NCBI GenBank assembly: GCA_016234955.1
Contig: JACRNN010000208.1
Coordinates: 1 to 21,816, forward strand
Source: Deltaproteobacteria bacterium
GTDB taxonomy: Bacteria; Desulfobacterota; GWC2-55-46
Direction of reading: 5' to 3'
DNA: 21,816 nucleotides
Each line of letters begins with the position of its first letter. Positions within the stretch are counted from its first letter, which is position 1. The notes below the pieces were generated by a model that did no database searches, was not told where the DNA came from, and saw only the letters and a program-made list of their open reading frames with translations. Below, in pieces: positions 6,163 through 14,060 of the stretch. Both the position numbers and the translations under genes were made by a program.

Positions 6163-7835
6163 AAAAAATCCTTGCGAACGGATACAGGGACCGCGCCGTC
6201 GTCGCCATCCTGCTCGCCGTATTCTTTTTAGAGGCCTCGGCGATAGCGTGGAAAAAATCCAACACCTGGGACGAGCCGGCCCATATACTCGCGGGGTACG
6301 CGCACCTGAAGGAGGGGATGGATTACCTCTCCCCGCTCAACCACCCGGCTTTCGGCAGGGCCGTACAGGCGATTATTCCGGCGGTATTCCTCCACCTCGA
6401 CTTCGACCCATCCGTAAGGCCCGAGGAGGCTGAGGGGTCGGACTTCTACCCCTACGCCCTCAAGTTCCTCTACGAGAACAGGGTGGGCGCGGAGCGGCTC
6501 CTCTTCCTCTGCAGGCTCTCAAATATCGTCCTCGCAGGCCTGCTCGGCCTCACTGTCTTTTTCTGGTCGAAGGAGCTCTGGGGCGCAACCGGCGGGGTCC
6601 TCTCGCTCTTCCTATACTGCCTGAGCCCGAACATACTCGCCCACTCAAGCCTCGCCACGACGGACATGCCGATAACGGCGTTCTTCTTCATCTCGATATA
6701 CTGCCTCTACTCCATCGTTGAGCGCGGGTTTACGTACCGGAGGGGCCTCGGCGCGGCTGTTGCGCTCTCCTTCGCGCTAACTTCAAAGCACACGGCAATA
6801 CTCCTTATCCCGTTGTTCATCGCCGGTTTTCTAATCCGAGCGCACAGCGACCGGAGCAAAAAGACCGCCGCCGGCCTTCTATCGGTCTTTTTAGCAACGT
6901 ACCTGATAATCTGGGCGGTATACGGCTTCAGGTACCACTCAGGCGGCGCGCACTACGAGCCGCTTTACTGGGCCAGGTTCTCCGGGTCGTCATTCGCGCC
7001 GCTCTTCGGCCTCCTCCGGCGGATACGGTTCCTGCCTGAGGCGTACCTCTACGGAATCGCGGGCGTTCTCTCAGGGGCGGGAGCGGGCAAGCCGGCCTTT
7101 TTGATGGGCGCATATTCGACCACCGGCTGGCGGAGCTACTTTATCACCGCCTTCCTGATAAAGACCCCGATCCCGACGATAATACTCCTTGCGGCCTCGG
7201 TACTCTATCTTTTGAAGGATAGGGCGCGCTTGCCGAAGGCGCTCTACCTCGTCGTCCCCGCCGTCATTATCTTCGCGGCCATGTCCATGCAGAAGGTCAA
7301 CATCGGCCTGCGTCACGTGCTCCCCGCGTATCCCTTCATCTTCGTACTCATAGGTTATGCGCCCGCCATAACCACCCGTAGCGTTAGGGCGGCGCGCTAT
7401 GTCCTCTTCGCCTGTATCGCCTGGTACCTCTACGCCAACGTCGCCATATTCCCGCACCAGCTCGCCTACTTCAACGAGTTCACGGGCGGCCCCCGAAACG
7501 GCTACAAATACCTCGTGGACTCGAACCTCGACTGGGGCCAGGACTTGAATGGCCTGAAAAAGTACATGGATGAGAACAAGATCGAGCGGATCAACCTCGC
7601 CTACTTCGGCATGTCGGACCCGCGGTACTTCGGCATAGAGTACGACTACCTGCCGAGCTTCGTCATCATGAACCCCCGTAACGTGAGGGCCGAGGTCCCG
7701 CTCAAGGGCTGGTTCGCGATAAGCGCCACCATGCTCCAGGGCGTCTATCTGCGGGACAGGGACTTCTACAGGGTCTTCAGGGAGACTGCTCCGGTAGACA
7801 GTATAGGGTACTCCATATTCATATACAGGTTTTGA
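6159..7835 (+). CDS. GT39/ArnT-like GT-C glycosyltransferase
   Basis: The ATG at 6159 overlaps the upstream TGA (ATGA) and gives a 558-aa protein. Helix 1 (about residues 13-31) is followed by KKSNTWDEPAHIL; Asp38-Glu39 in this first loop is the acidic motif of GT-C enzymes. LNHPAFGRAVQAI and later SLATTDMPITAFFF, LTSKHTAILLIPL and GLRHVLPAYPFIFVL are characteristic of the family ('dolichyl-phosphate-mannose-protein mannosyltransferase'-like). About ten membrane helices follow, with a C-terminal extracytoplasmic part containing DSNLDWGQDLNGLKKYM. It probably transfers a sugar from a polyprenyl-phosphate carrier in the periplasm. Substrate is unknown; its setting between pilin genes makes pilin or cell-surface glycan modification a reasonable guess only. 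The frame is open upstream to 5910, but that part is out of frame with real family sequence and overlaps the previous gene. Confidence 0.85.
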   Translation: MKKILANGYRDRAVVAILLAVFFLEASAIAWKKSNTWDEPAHILAGYAHLKEGMDYLSPLNHPAFGRAVQAIIPAVFLHLDFDPSVRPEEAEGSDFYPYALKFLYENRVGAERLLFLCRLSNIVLAGLLGLTVFFWSKELWGATGGVLSLFLYCLSPNILAHSSLATTDMPITAFFFISIYCLYSIVERGFTYRRGLGAAVALSFALTSKHTAILLIPLFIAGFLIRAHSDRSKKTAAGLLSVFLATYLIIWAVYGFRYHSGGAHYEPLYWARFSGSSFAPLFGLLRRIRFLPEAYLYGIAGVLSGAGAGKPAFLMGAYSTTGWRSYFITAFLIKTPIPTIILLAASVLYLLKDRARLPKALYLVVPAVIIFAAMSMQKVNIGLRHVLPAYPFIFVLIGYAPAITTRSVRAARYVLFACIAWYLYANVAIFPHQLAYFNEFTGGPRNGYKYLVDSNLDWGQDLNGLKKYMDENKIERINLAYFGMSDPRYFGIEYDYLPSFVIMNPRNVRAEVPLKGWFAISATMLQGVYLRDRDFYRVFRETAPVDSIGYSIFIYRF

Positions 7836-7867
7836 GGAACCTGTCCGTGCGCGCCTTCTCATCACGC

Positions 7868-7896
7868 TTGAACGCGCGATGCGGGCATACTATAAT
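7868..7896 (+). promoter_or_regulatory. Sigma-70 promoter for the minor-pilin operon
   Basis: TTGAAC at 7868-7873, a 17-bp spacer, and a perfect TATAAT at 7891-7896. Transcription would start near 7903, leaving a leader of about 25 nt before the ATG at 7928. It lies in the 92-bp gap after the glycosyltransferase gene, so the minor-pilin run can be transcribed independently of the inserted cassette. Confidence 0.7.
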
Positions 7897-7927
7897 AGGG
7901 CGTGAGGTCCAATTACGGGGGCTATGG

Positions 7928-8527
7928 ATGGGCAAAAGAGGTTTTACCCTTATCGAGCTTCTGATGGTAATCGGCCTCCTGTCGATCCTCTCCGCGGTGG
8001 CGGTGCCATATCTCTTCAGCGGGCCTTCCGGCGTAAGCGTGCCCGCAATGGCCAAGAAGATAAAGAACGACGTCTATTACGCCCAGAGCCTCGCCATGCG
8101 CGGCTATAACCTCGATACCCCGACCACGGTCAACCCCGCCTTCAGGTTCAGGATAAGGTTCAACACCCCGGACGCGAATTGCGCCGGGACAAACCAGTAC
8201 GCTATCGTCAGCGACGTGGACAACAACGGCACATGGGGCGAGAACCCCAACTCCTCAGCCGTCGTCGAGAGCGCCAGAAACCCCGTTAACGGCAACCCTT
8301 ACTTCTGCGTCCAGCTCGACCCCAATACCGGGGACTACTCCGGCTTCACGGTCTCCGCGAACTTCGGCGGCACGGCCCCAGGCGTGCTCGAGTTCGACAA
8401 CATGGGCATCCCGTACAATAGCGACGGGGTCAAGCTGTCAACGGCCGGGACCGTGGTGGTGTCCAAGGGCGGCACCAGCTCCACGGTCTCCGTCACCAAA
8501 AATACCGGTATGGTCACGGTCCAGTGA
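7928..8527 (+). CDS. GspH/FimT-like minor pseudopilin (MshC position)
   Basis: The protein is 199 aa from ATG at 7928, with GGGGG upstream. The leader MGKRG is followed by FTLIELLMVIGLLSILSAVA; Gly5 is the cleavage site and Glu10 the mature Glu+5. The remainder has GspH/FimT features: a stretch KIKNDVYYAQSLAMRGY after the helix ('l...l..ArseAi.r'), then a beta-rich domain with two cysteines and VLEFDNMGIPYNSDG, resembling the FimT/GspH 'i.f...G......g' pattern near the C-terminus. The longer reading frame to 7832 would add residues before the leader and cross the promoter, so it is rejected. Minor pseudopilins of this kind prime pilus assembly as part of a tip complex. Confidence 0.85.
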   Translation: MGKRGFTLIELLMVIGLLSILSAVAVPYLFSGPSGVSVPAMAKKIKNDVYYAQSLAMRGYNLDTPTTVNPAFRFRIRFNTPDANCAGTNQYAIVSDVDNNGTWGENPNSSAVVESARNPVNGNPYFCVQLDPNTGDYSGFTVSANFGGTAPGVLEFDNMGIPYNSDGVKLSTAGTVVVSKGGTSSTVSVTKNTGMVTVQ

Positions 8528-8564
8528 TTATAATGTCTATGATGAATACCTTCGCTCTTGGAAT

Positions 8565-8996
8565 ATGAAAACATTCACGCATAGCCGCGCCGAGACCGGT
8601 TTTACGCTTATCGAGGTGGTAATGGTCATAACCATCGTCGGCATAATCGGCACGGGCATACTGATGTACTTCATGGGGATCAGGTCCGGCGGAGACCTTA
8701 CGACTTACAACCAGGCCACGCTCCTGTCGCAGGCCGAGATGGAGAAGGTCCGCGCCGACAAGCAGGCCAACGGTTTCAGCTCCATCGTTGCCGCGGCCCC
8801 CGCGGCCCTGCCGTCGCCGTTCGGCAAGTTCACGCGGGAGGTGGAGGTCTACTGCGTCCAGGAGTCCGACCTGAACGCCAACAGCGGCACCATGCCCGAC
8901 TGCAACGACTCCGACATACGCTCCAAAAGGGTGCGTGTCATAATCTCGTGGGCGGGCGGGTCCGCCGACTTCGTAACGGTGATATCAAACCACTGA
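8565..8996 (+). CDS. PilV/MshD-like minor pilin
   Basis: The protein is 143 aa. The leader MKTFTHSRAETG (cleavage Gly12) precedes FTLIEVVMVITIVGIIGTGI, with Glu17 as the Glu+5. The region after the helix (QATLLSQAEMEKVRADKQAN) matches the PilV/MshD/GspI pattern, in which a helix follows ('a..la...mE.i'). Two cysteines (YCVQ and DCND) sit in the short C-terminal domain and could form a disulfide. The end RVRVIISWAGGSADFVTVIS resembles the strand pair that closes these minor pilins. It begins 37 bp after the previous gene, and its TGA overlaps the ATG of the next gene. Confidence 0.82.
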   Translation: MKTFTHSRAETGFTLIEVVMVITIVGIIGTGILMYFMGIRSGGDLTTYNQATLLSQAEMEKVRADKQANGFSSIVAAAPAALPSPFGKFTREVEVYCVQESDLNANSGTMPDCNDSDIRSKRVRVIISWAGGSADFVTVISNH

Positions 8997-9559
8997 TGGG
9001 CCTATCGCACAAAAAGATGACGAGATGCGTTCTCGGCGGCGACAGGGGTTTCACCCTCATAGAGCTGATGATGTCTATCGTCCTTATGGGCATAGTGGCC
9101 TCCACCATAGGGTTCATCATATACCAGGGCGCAAGGTCGTTCCAGGTGCTCGATACGCGCAGCGACCTGGTAGCCAAGGGCACGCTCGCCATGGAGAGGA
9201 TATCGCGCGAACTGAGGCTGATAAAATGCACCACGGCGGGCAACGTCTGCGCGCCGCAGGCAACAGACATCACCGCCATAACGAGTACGGAGATAAGGTT
9301 CGTAAATACAAGCTACGCCGGAAGGGGGTTCAGGCTCGATGCGGGGGCCATCAAATTGAGACAGGGCTCCACGGCAACGGACCCGGAGGACATACTGGCG
9401 GACAACGCAAGTTCTTTATTGCTCGAATACAAGAAAAAGGACGGCTCAACGGCGTTACCCCCGAGCGATATATGGATGATAGACGTCAGCTTCACCCTTT
9501 CAAGCGGCGCGGACAGCGTGGACTTCAAGACCTCAATCCACCCGAGGAGTTTCCGTTGA
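8996..9559 (+). CDS. PilW/MshO-like minor pilin
   Basis: The ATG at 8996 overlaps the preceding stop (TGATG); the protein is 187 aa. The leader ends RG (Gly18), then FTLIELMMSIVLMGIVASTI; Glu23 is the Glu+5. LAMERISRELRLIKC (about residues 60-75) is the typical PilW/GspJ 'a...m.relR.a' region. Two cysteines (IKC and NVC) are close together. The rest is beta-rich, with LLLEYKKKDGS and WMIDVSFTLSSG. An alternative ATG at 9017 would shorten the leader to 11 residues. It is translationally coupled on both sides (TGATG at each junction). Confidence 0.85.
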   Translation: MGLSHKKMTRCVLGGDRGFTLIELMMSIVLMGIVASTIGFIIYQGARSFQVLDTRSDLVAKGTLAMERISRELRLIKCTTAGNVCAPQATDITAITSTEIRFVNTSYAGRGFRLDAGAIKLRQGSTATDPEDILADNASSLLLEYKKKDGSTALPPSDIWMIDVSFTLSSGADSVDFKTSIHPRSFR

Positions 9560-10314
9560 TGAATATGGCGCACTGGTTTAAATGCCAGAAGGGCGTCTCG
9601 GTACTGACGGTCGTGCTGATAATGTCGATCCTCTCCATCATCGGCGCGGTATTCGTCTCGTTCTTTACCACAGGGGTAGAGGCGCTCACCGGTGAGGTCG
9701 GCTCCGGCAGGGCCCTCTTTATAGCCGACGGAGCGGCCGAGGCGGCGATGGGCCGCCTCAATGCCTCCCCCGCCTCGACGAACTGGCTCTGGAACGGCGG
9801 CTACCTCAATAAGACGATAGGCGGGTCCACGGCCAACGTCGAGGTCCTCCAGCACGACCCTTATCCTTCGCAGACGACGGCGTCTCCCTACTGCATAACG
9901 ATCACCCCGCAACTGCTCAATACCGGCGCTAACCCGGCGCGCACTATCCTTGCAAGCGTCAAGTGGGACCCCGCCGTCAACCCCGCCGATCTCGGCGTGG
10001 AGCTCTATAACGCCGACCTCGTCGGCCTCGGGACCTGCGCCACGCCTGGCTCCCTGCCGGTAGCCTCGTCCGTAACGTCCAACAACCCTGAGACTATAAG
10101 GTACAGGATACCGGAGCCCGGCTCTTTCCCGGCTACGGTGACCTACACCGTAAGGGTGGTAGGCAACGCCGGGGGAGCTCACAGCCTCGCCGTCTCGTAC
10201 CCGGACAAGCCCGGGTTCTCCACCACGAACGACGTTAGGGCCGTGATATCCGTAGGCAAGTCGGGGAATGCGCGCAGGGAGATATTCGTCTCTTTCAGGA
10301 GGCAGCCTTGTTAA
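9559..10314 (+). CDS. PilX/MshP-like minor pilus assembly protein
   Basis: The ATG at 9559 overlaps the previous TGA; the protein is 251 aa. The N-terminus MNMAHWFKCQKG precedes VSVLTVVLIMSILSIIGAVF. The residue at mature +5 is Thr17, not Glu. PilX_N and GspK proteins usually lack Glu+5, which fits a subunit placed at the pilus tip. ADGAAEAAMGRLN (about 59-71) resembles the 'AeaGle.a...l' segment of PilX_N. The C-terminal part is beta-rich and ends in FVSFRRQPC. Position in the run corresponds to mshP, followed by an mshQ-like large protein. Confidence 0.78.
   Translation: MNMAHWFKCQKGVSVLTVVLIMSILSIIGAVFVSFFTTGVEALTGEVGSGRALFIADGAAEAAMGRLNASPASTNWLWNGGYLNKTIGGSTANVEVLQHDPYPSQTTASPYCITITPQLLNTGANPARTILASVKWDPAVNPADLGVELYNADLVGLGTCATPGSLPVASSVTSNNPETIRYRIPEPGSFPATVTYTVRVVGNAGGAHSLAVSYPDKPGFSTTNDVRAVISVGKSGNARREIFVSFRRQPC
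10297..10302 (+). promoter_or_regulatory. Strong Shine-Dalgarno fixing a TTG start
   Basis: AGGAGG lies within the end of the PilX-like gene, 5 nt before TTG at 10308. It supports that TTG as the start of the next gene, whose first codons overlap the upstream TAA (10312-10314). Confidence 0.75.
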
Positions 10315-12839
10315 ACCGGCTCTCGACCAGACTCCGCCTCCGCGGCTCGGCCGGACTCGCCGTCATGGCGGTCTTTGTGGCTCTGGTCTTTCTCGGCCGA
10401 TCCATCGCCGCCGTAGACAGCTTCAACGCCACGGTGCCTATCAATACCGAGGTGACGATGGGCGACCCGGACGCGGTTGTGCCCGTGACTATCGCCAACG
10501 ATCCCGCGAGCCCGAACCCGATAACCGGCATAACCTTTACTGTCGATACGGCCAAGTACGGCTTGAGCTCCGCCTCCGCCCCTCCATCCGGGTGGTGCGT
10601 GGACGGGACGCCGACGGCGGGTTCCATATCCTTCGCCCTCAGGCAGGGGACCGGGGCTTGCGCCAGCGTGAGCAACGGCAGTGAAATAGCGCCTGGGGCC
10701 AGCCTGACCTTCAATATAAAGATGTTGCCGCTCTCCGCCGCCGCGGACGTAGCGGGCGATACGTTCACCGACATAGCGGTCGTGGGTTTTATCCACGGCG
10801 TCCTTCCGACGTGGACGAGGAGGGCGCTTGCGGTGTCTTTGAGCGCAACCCCTTCCTCCACGGGCGTGGGCGGCGTGATAACGTTATCCATGCAGGTAAT
10901 CAACAGGTCAACGGCCTCGGTGTCGGGGGCCGCCTCAAACCCGGCCCCGCCCGCCGCATCCAGCGCGATAGTGACGAATATTGCCGGGCCATATTACGGC
11001 TCGACCTCGTTGAACGGCTCCGTCGGCTCCTCTGACACTACGATTACCACCGGCTCAACCGACGAATTCTCAAGCATCGGCATCCTAAGGGTAGACAACG
11101 AAGATATCTGCTATACCGGAAAGACCGCTACATCGTTCACGGGCGCCGTCCGCGGATGCAACGCCACCACCGCGACGAGCCACACGACAGGCGCCGTCGT
11201 ATACAACAAGACCGCCTTCACTCTCGCAAGCGGCGCGACCGGCACACTTATATGGACCTACAGCGCCGACAGCGCCGGGAGCGTATACTTCTACGCGCAG
11301 GCAAAGGACGGGACCGGCACATCAACATCAGTCACGGGCAATTCCGGCGCCGTGACCATCGGCAGTTTCACGGCGTCGCTCGTGGTAACGCCCGCAGGCG
11401 TAACGAGCGGACAGAACGTTACGGCCCTGATGACGGTTACGAATAACGGCACGACTTCTCTGATAGACGCGGCGCCTTCCGCGCTTACCGCGTGCCCGGG
11501 AGGGGCCGCCGAGACTCTCGTCTCCGGGCCGTCTCCGGCGTCAATATCGAGCATACCGGCCGGGGGCTCAGGCATTTTCCAGTGGACTTACCAGATTACC
11601 GGGACCGCCGGACAGGCGTACTGCCTGAGCGGCTCGGCCACGGCCACAGGGCCCGTCACCTCGAACACGGCCGCTTCAAACTCCGGGACCGTGTCGAACT
11701 ACTCCGTGGCGATATCCCCGTCCACGGTCTCAAGCGGCGCCGCGGGCGTGGCCGTCTCATGGACGGTCTCGAACAACGGCGGCTACGATATCATGGAGGC
11801 CGATATACTGACCCCCGCATCAGGAGGCGACTGGAACTGCGGCTCCGTCACCGCCCCCGCCAACTGGAACGGCTCATGCGCGTCGACCGTGGCCTTCACC
11901 TCCAGCGCGGGCGCGTATGACATAACCCCTGGGACCTCAAAGACCTTTTCAATAACCTTCAGCTCCACCGAGACCGTGGCCTCGGACAAGACCCTCTCGT
12001 TCCCGGTGACCGTCATAGCCAGGGGAGGGGGCGGGGCTACGGAGACCCTTTCCTCGTCCCTGACCGTGACCGCGAGGGCGCTCTCTCTTTCACATTCCCC
12101 GGCGGGCCCTATATACGCGGACGGCAGCTCGAGGTACTCGGTTACGGCCACGCTCACTTCCGGAGGCTCTCCTGTATCCGGCAAGACCGTGACGTTCACC
12201 TCCACGGCCGGTACCTTCGAGCCGGCGACCGCCGTGACCGACTCGACCGGGCAGGCGAAGGCGGACCTCATCTCGCCGGCGAGCACGGTCGACACGTCGG
12301 CCATTGTCACGGCCTCTTACCTGGGCTCCACCGCCACGGATACCGTGACCTTCACCGGTTGGACGAAGCCAAACATCGCCTACTGGGACTCTCTGAGCCC
12401 TACGGCATCGAGCTGCGGGGGCAAGGTCTCCTTCTCCATCACCGTAAAGAACACGAGCGCCGTATCAATGACGCTCAATTCGAGCAGCTACTTCGCGTTC
12501 AACGATTCCTCGGTCGGCGGTTGTTCGATATACAAGGCCTTCCTCGATTCTTCATCGGCCGGGGTCATCCCGGCGGGCACGACAAAGACCCTCGTATTCG
12601 GCTCCCCGACGAACGCCGGGGCCGGAGGCGGGGTCACTATGCCGGCGTCCTTCATCGCCGGGTCCTACGAGCCAATAGCCAACTCAAGCCCTCCGCCCGA
12701 GAGCGGCATGTACCTTACGGAGGTCGCGGTCGGCCCTGGCACAAACGACCAGTACAGGAGCGTGGTGGATAAGATAACCCTGTCATCAGGGTGCGGGGTC
12801 GCCAAGCTCAATACCCTGGAATGGATGGAACTGCGCTAA
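10308..12839 (+). CDS. Large secreted Ig-like repeat protein, putative pilus-associated adhesin (MshQ position)
   Basis: The protein is 843 aa. A signal peptide is evident: Arg-rich residues 4-12, then hydrophobic GLAVMAVFVALVFLG and a probable cleavage after SIAA (about 35). The body is Ser/Thr/Gly/Ala-rich and beta-rich, with several Ig-like or CARDB-like units carrying repeated 'VTNNGT'/'VSNNGG' and 'SGQNVTALMTVTN' patterns. A clear Big_1/invasin-type domain spans about 590-683 (GSPVSGKTVTFTSTAGTFEP, then DSTGQAKADL). Residues about 256-300 (RVDNEDICYTGKT, AVRGCNATTATSHTTGAVV) match a short module also seen in phage-tail and surface proteins. Scattered cysteine pairs could form disulfides. 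It is coupled to the PilX-like gene and sits where MSHA loci have mshQ and other type IV pili have pilY1, both large secreted pilus-associated proteins. There is no von Willebrand or PilY1 C-terminal domain. Adhesin function is inferred. Confidence 0.7.
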   Translation: MLNRLSTRLRLRGSAGLAVMAVFVALVFLGRSIAAVDSFNATVPINTEVTMGDPDAVVPVTIANDPASPNPITGITFTVDTAKYGLSSASAPPSGWCVDGTPTAGSISFALRQGTGACASVSNGSEIAPGASLTFNIKMLPLSAAADVAGDTFTDIAVVGFIHGVLPTWTRRALAVSLSATPSSTGVGGVITLSMQVINRSTASVSGAASNPAPPAASSAIVTNIAGPYYGSTSLNGSVGSSDTTITTGSTDEFSSIGILRVDNEDICYTGKTATSFTGAVRGCNATTATSHTTGAVVYNKTAFTLASGATGTLIWTYSADSAGSVYFYAQAKDGTGTSTSVTGNSGAVTIGSFTASLVVTPAGVTSGQNVTALMTVTNNGTTSLIDAAPSALTACPGGAAETLVSGPSPASISSIPAGGSGIFQWTYQITGTAGQAYCLSGSATATGPVTSNTAASNSGTVSNYSVAISPSTVSSGAAGVAVSWTVSNNGGYDIMEADILTPASGGDWNCGSVTAPANWNGSCASTVAFTSSAGAYDITPGTSKTFSITFSSTETVASDKTLSFPVTVIARGGGGATETLSSSLTVTARALSLSHSPAGPIYADGSSRYSVTATLTSGGSPVSGKTVTFTSTAGTFEPATAVTDSTGQAKADLISPASTVDTSAIVTASYLGSTATDTVTFTGWTKPNIAYWDSLSPTASSCGGKVSFSITVKNTSAVSMTLNSSSYFAFNDSSVGGCSIYKAFLDSSSAGVIPAGTTKTLVFGSPTNAGAGGGVTMPASFIAGSYEPIANSSPPPESGMYLTEVAVGPGTNDQYRSVVDKITLSSGCGVAKLNTLEWMELR

Positions 12840-12906
12840 AGACGGACGGAATAAGGCCGATAAGATAGCGTAAGGTCACGTTTTATCGCGGGACTCCTTA
12901 AAATCC

Positions 12907-12936
12907 TTGACAAACGGCCCTTTGAGGCATTATAAG
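12907..12936 (+). promoter_or_regulatory. Sigma-70 promoter for the secretory half of the pilus locus
   Basis: A consensus TTGACA at 12907-12912, an 18-bp spacer, and TATAAG at 12931-12936. Transcription would start near 12943, giving an untranslated leader of about 150 nt before the GTG at 13095. The leader holds short inverted words (GCCA..TGGC, CCTGG..CCAGG near 12990-13008) but no structure I can name. The rest of the 12840-13094 gap shows no gene. Confidence 0.72.
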
Positions 12937-13094
12937 TGTATAAAATATTTAAGGATTATTTCTCGCACCTCGCACGCGCAAAGGGACCATGCCAGCCTGG
13001 CTCCAGGGGATAAATACAAATCCATACCGCCAAAGAAGTCGCCGTCATTTAAGAATCGTGTTCTTCAACAGATTGGTAGCGGGGGGACGCAGCG

Positions 13095-14030
13095 GTGTAC
13101 GAAAAGTACTATTATCTGAACGAACGCCCTTTCCACATAACCCCTGACCCTAAGTTCCTCTACTTCAGCAGGAAGCACGGGGAGGCGTTGGACCTCCTCC
13201 TGTTCGGCATCTCCGGAAAGAAGGGCTTCATGCTCCTTACCGGCGAGGTCGGCATGGGCAAGACGACCCTTTGCAGGGCGCTCCTTGAGAGGCTCCCGGA
13301 AAAGACCGAGAGCGCGCTCATCCTGAACCCGCTGCTCTCCGACTTCGAGCTTCTTAAATCAATAACCGCGGACTTCGGCATAAGGGCCGGCAGGGATACG
13401 GTAAAGGGACACCTCGACAGGCTCAACAAGTTCCTTCTGGAAACAGCCTCCAGAGGGGGCTCCGCCGCCGTCATAATAGACGAGGCACAGGACTTAAGCC
13501 CCAACGCCCTTGAGATGGTCAGGCTGCTTTCAAACCTCGAGACGGAGAAGGAAAAACTTCTCCAGATAGTCCTCGTGGGCCAGCCCGAGCTCAGGGACAA
13601 GCTCAACATGGCGGAGCTGCGGCAGCTCAACCAGCGGATAATAGTAAGGTGCGAACTCGAACCGCTCGCCCCTGAAGAAACCAGGGGCTACATCCAGAAC
13701 CGCATATCGGTGGCCGGAGGGAGGGGCGCGGTTGAATTCAGCGAAGAGGCGTTCGCCCTCATCTGCAAGGAGGCCTGCGGCACACCGCGTCTTATCAACA
13801 TCATCTCGGACAGGGCGCTGACGGCGGCCTTTGTCGATGATAAGAGGACGGTGGACGGGGAGTCCGCCGGAAAGGCGCTCGATGAGCTTAAGAAAGAGGG
13901 CTACCTCGCCAAGGGCAAGGACACGGAAGTCAGGCGGTCCGGCCTGTACTTGAATTACGTTCCCCACCTTGCCGTATCGGCCTGTCTGATAGCCTTTGTC
14001 ATCCTGGCGCTGCGTCTGTATCTCAAATAG
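13095..14030 (+). CDS. mshM: ExeA/GspA/MshM-type AAA ATPase
   Basis: The protein is 311 aa from GTG at 13095, preceded by a G-rich AGCGGGGGG stretch. It opens MYEKYYYLNERPFHITPDP, the family's usual start ('Y...fgl...PF...pdp.flY.s..h.eal..L'). Walker A is GEVGMGKTT (50-58), Walker B VIIDEAQDL (126-134), then LVGQPELRDKL and a C-terminal helix region with GTPRLINIISDRAL. One membrane helix (about 288-308) ends the protein. Aeromonas ExeA carries a peptidoglycan-binding domain after this helix; here the protein stops, as in MshM. ExeA/MshM proteins help assemble the secretin through the cell wall. First gene of the secretory operon. The symbol is by family and context. Confidence 0.85.
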   Translation: MYEKYYYLNERPFHITPDPKFLYFSRKHGEALDLLLFGISGKKGFMLLTGEVGMGKTTLCRALLERLPEKTESALILNPLLSDFELLKSITADFGIRAGRDTVKGHLDRLNKFLLETASRGGSAAVIIDEAQDLSPNALEMVRLLSNLETEKEKLLQIVLVGQPELRDKLNMAELRQLNQRIIVRCELEPLAPEETRGYIQNRISVAGGRGAVEFSEEAFALICKEACGTPRLINIISDRALTAAFVDDKRTVDGESAGKALDELKKEGYLAKGKDTEVRRSGLYLNYVPHLAVSACLIAFVILALRLYLK

Positions 14031-14060
14031 CCGCATCCGCATACGGAGCCATAAAACCCG

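Noticed and set aside
7071..7865. 264-aa minus-strand open frame opposite the glycosyltransferase
   Set aside because: It is an antisense shadow with charged, repetitive composition and no recognisable family. The plus strand carries clear GT39 motifs.
9025..9558. Upstream extension of the PilX-like gene
   Set aside because: It is a shadow of the PilW-like gene in another frame. The ATG at 9559 with TGATG overlap gives a proper leader and helix.
12907..13119. 70-aa open frame between the secreted protein gene and the MshM-like gene
   Set aside because: It starts on the promoter's TTGACA, has no ribosome binding site, and the composition is basic and unstructured. It is best explained by chance in a leader region.
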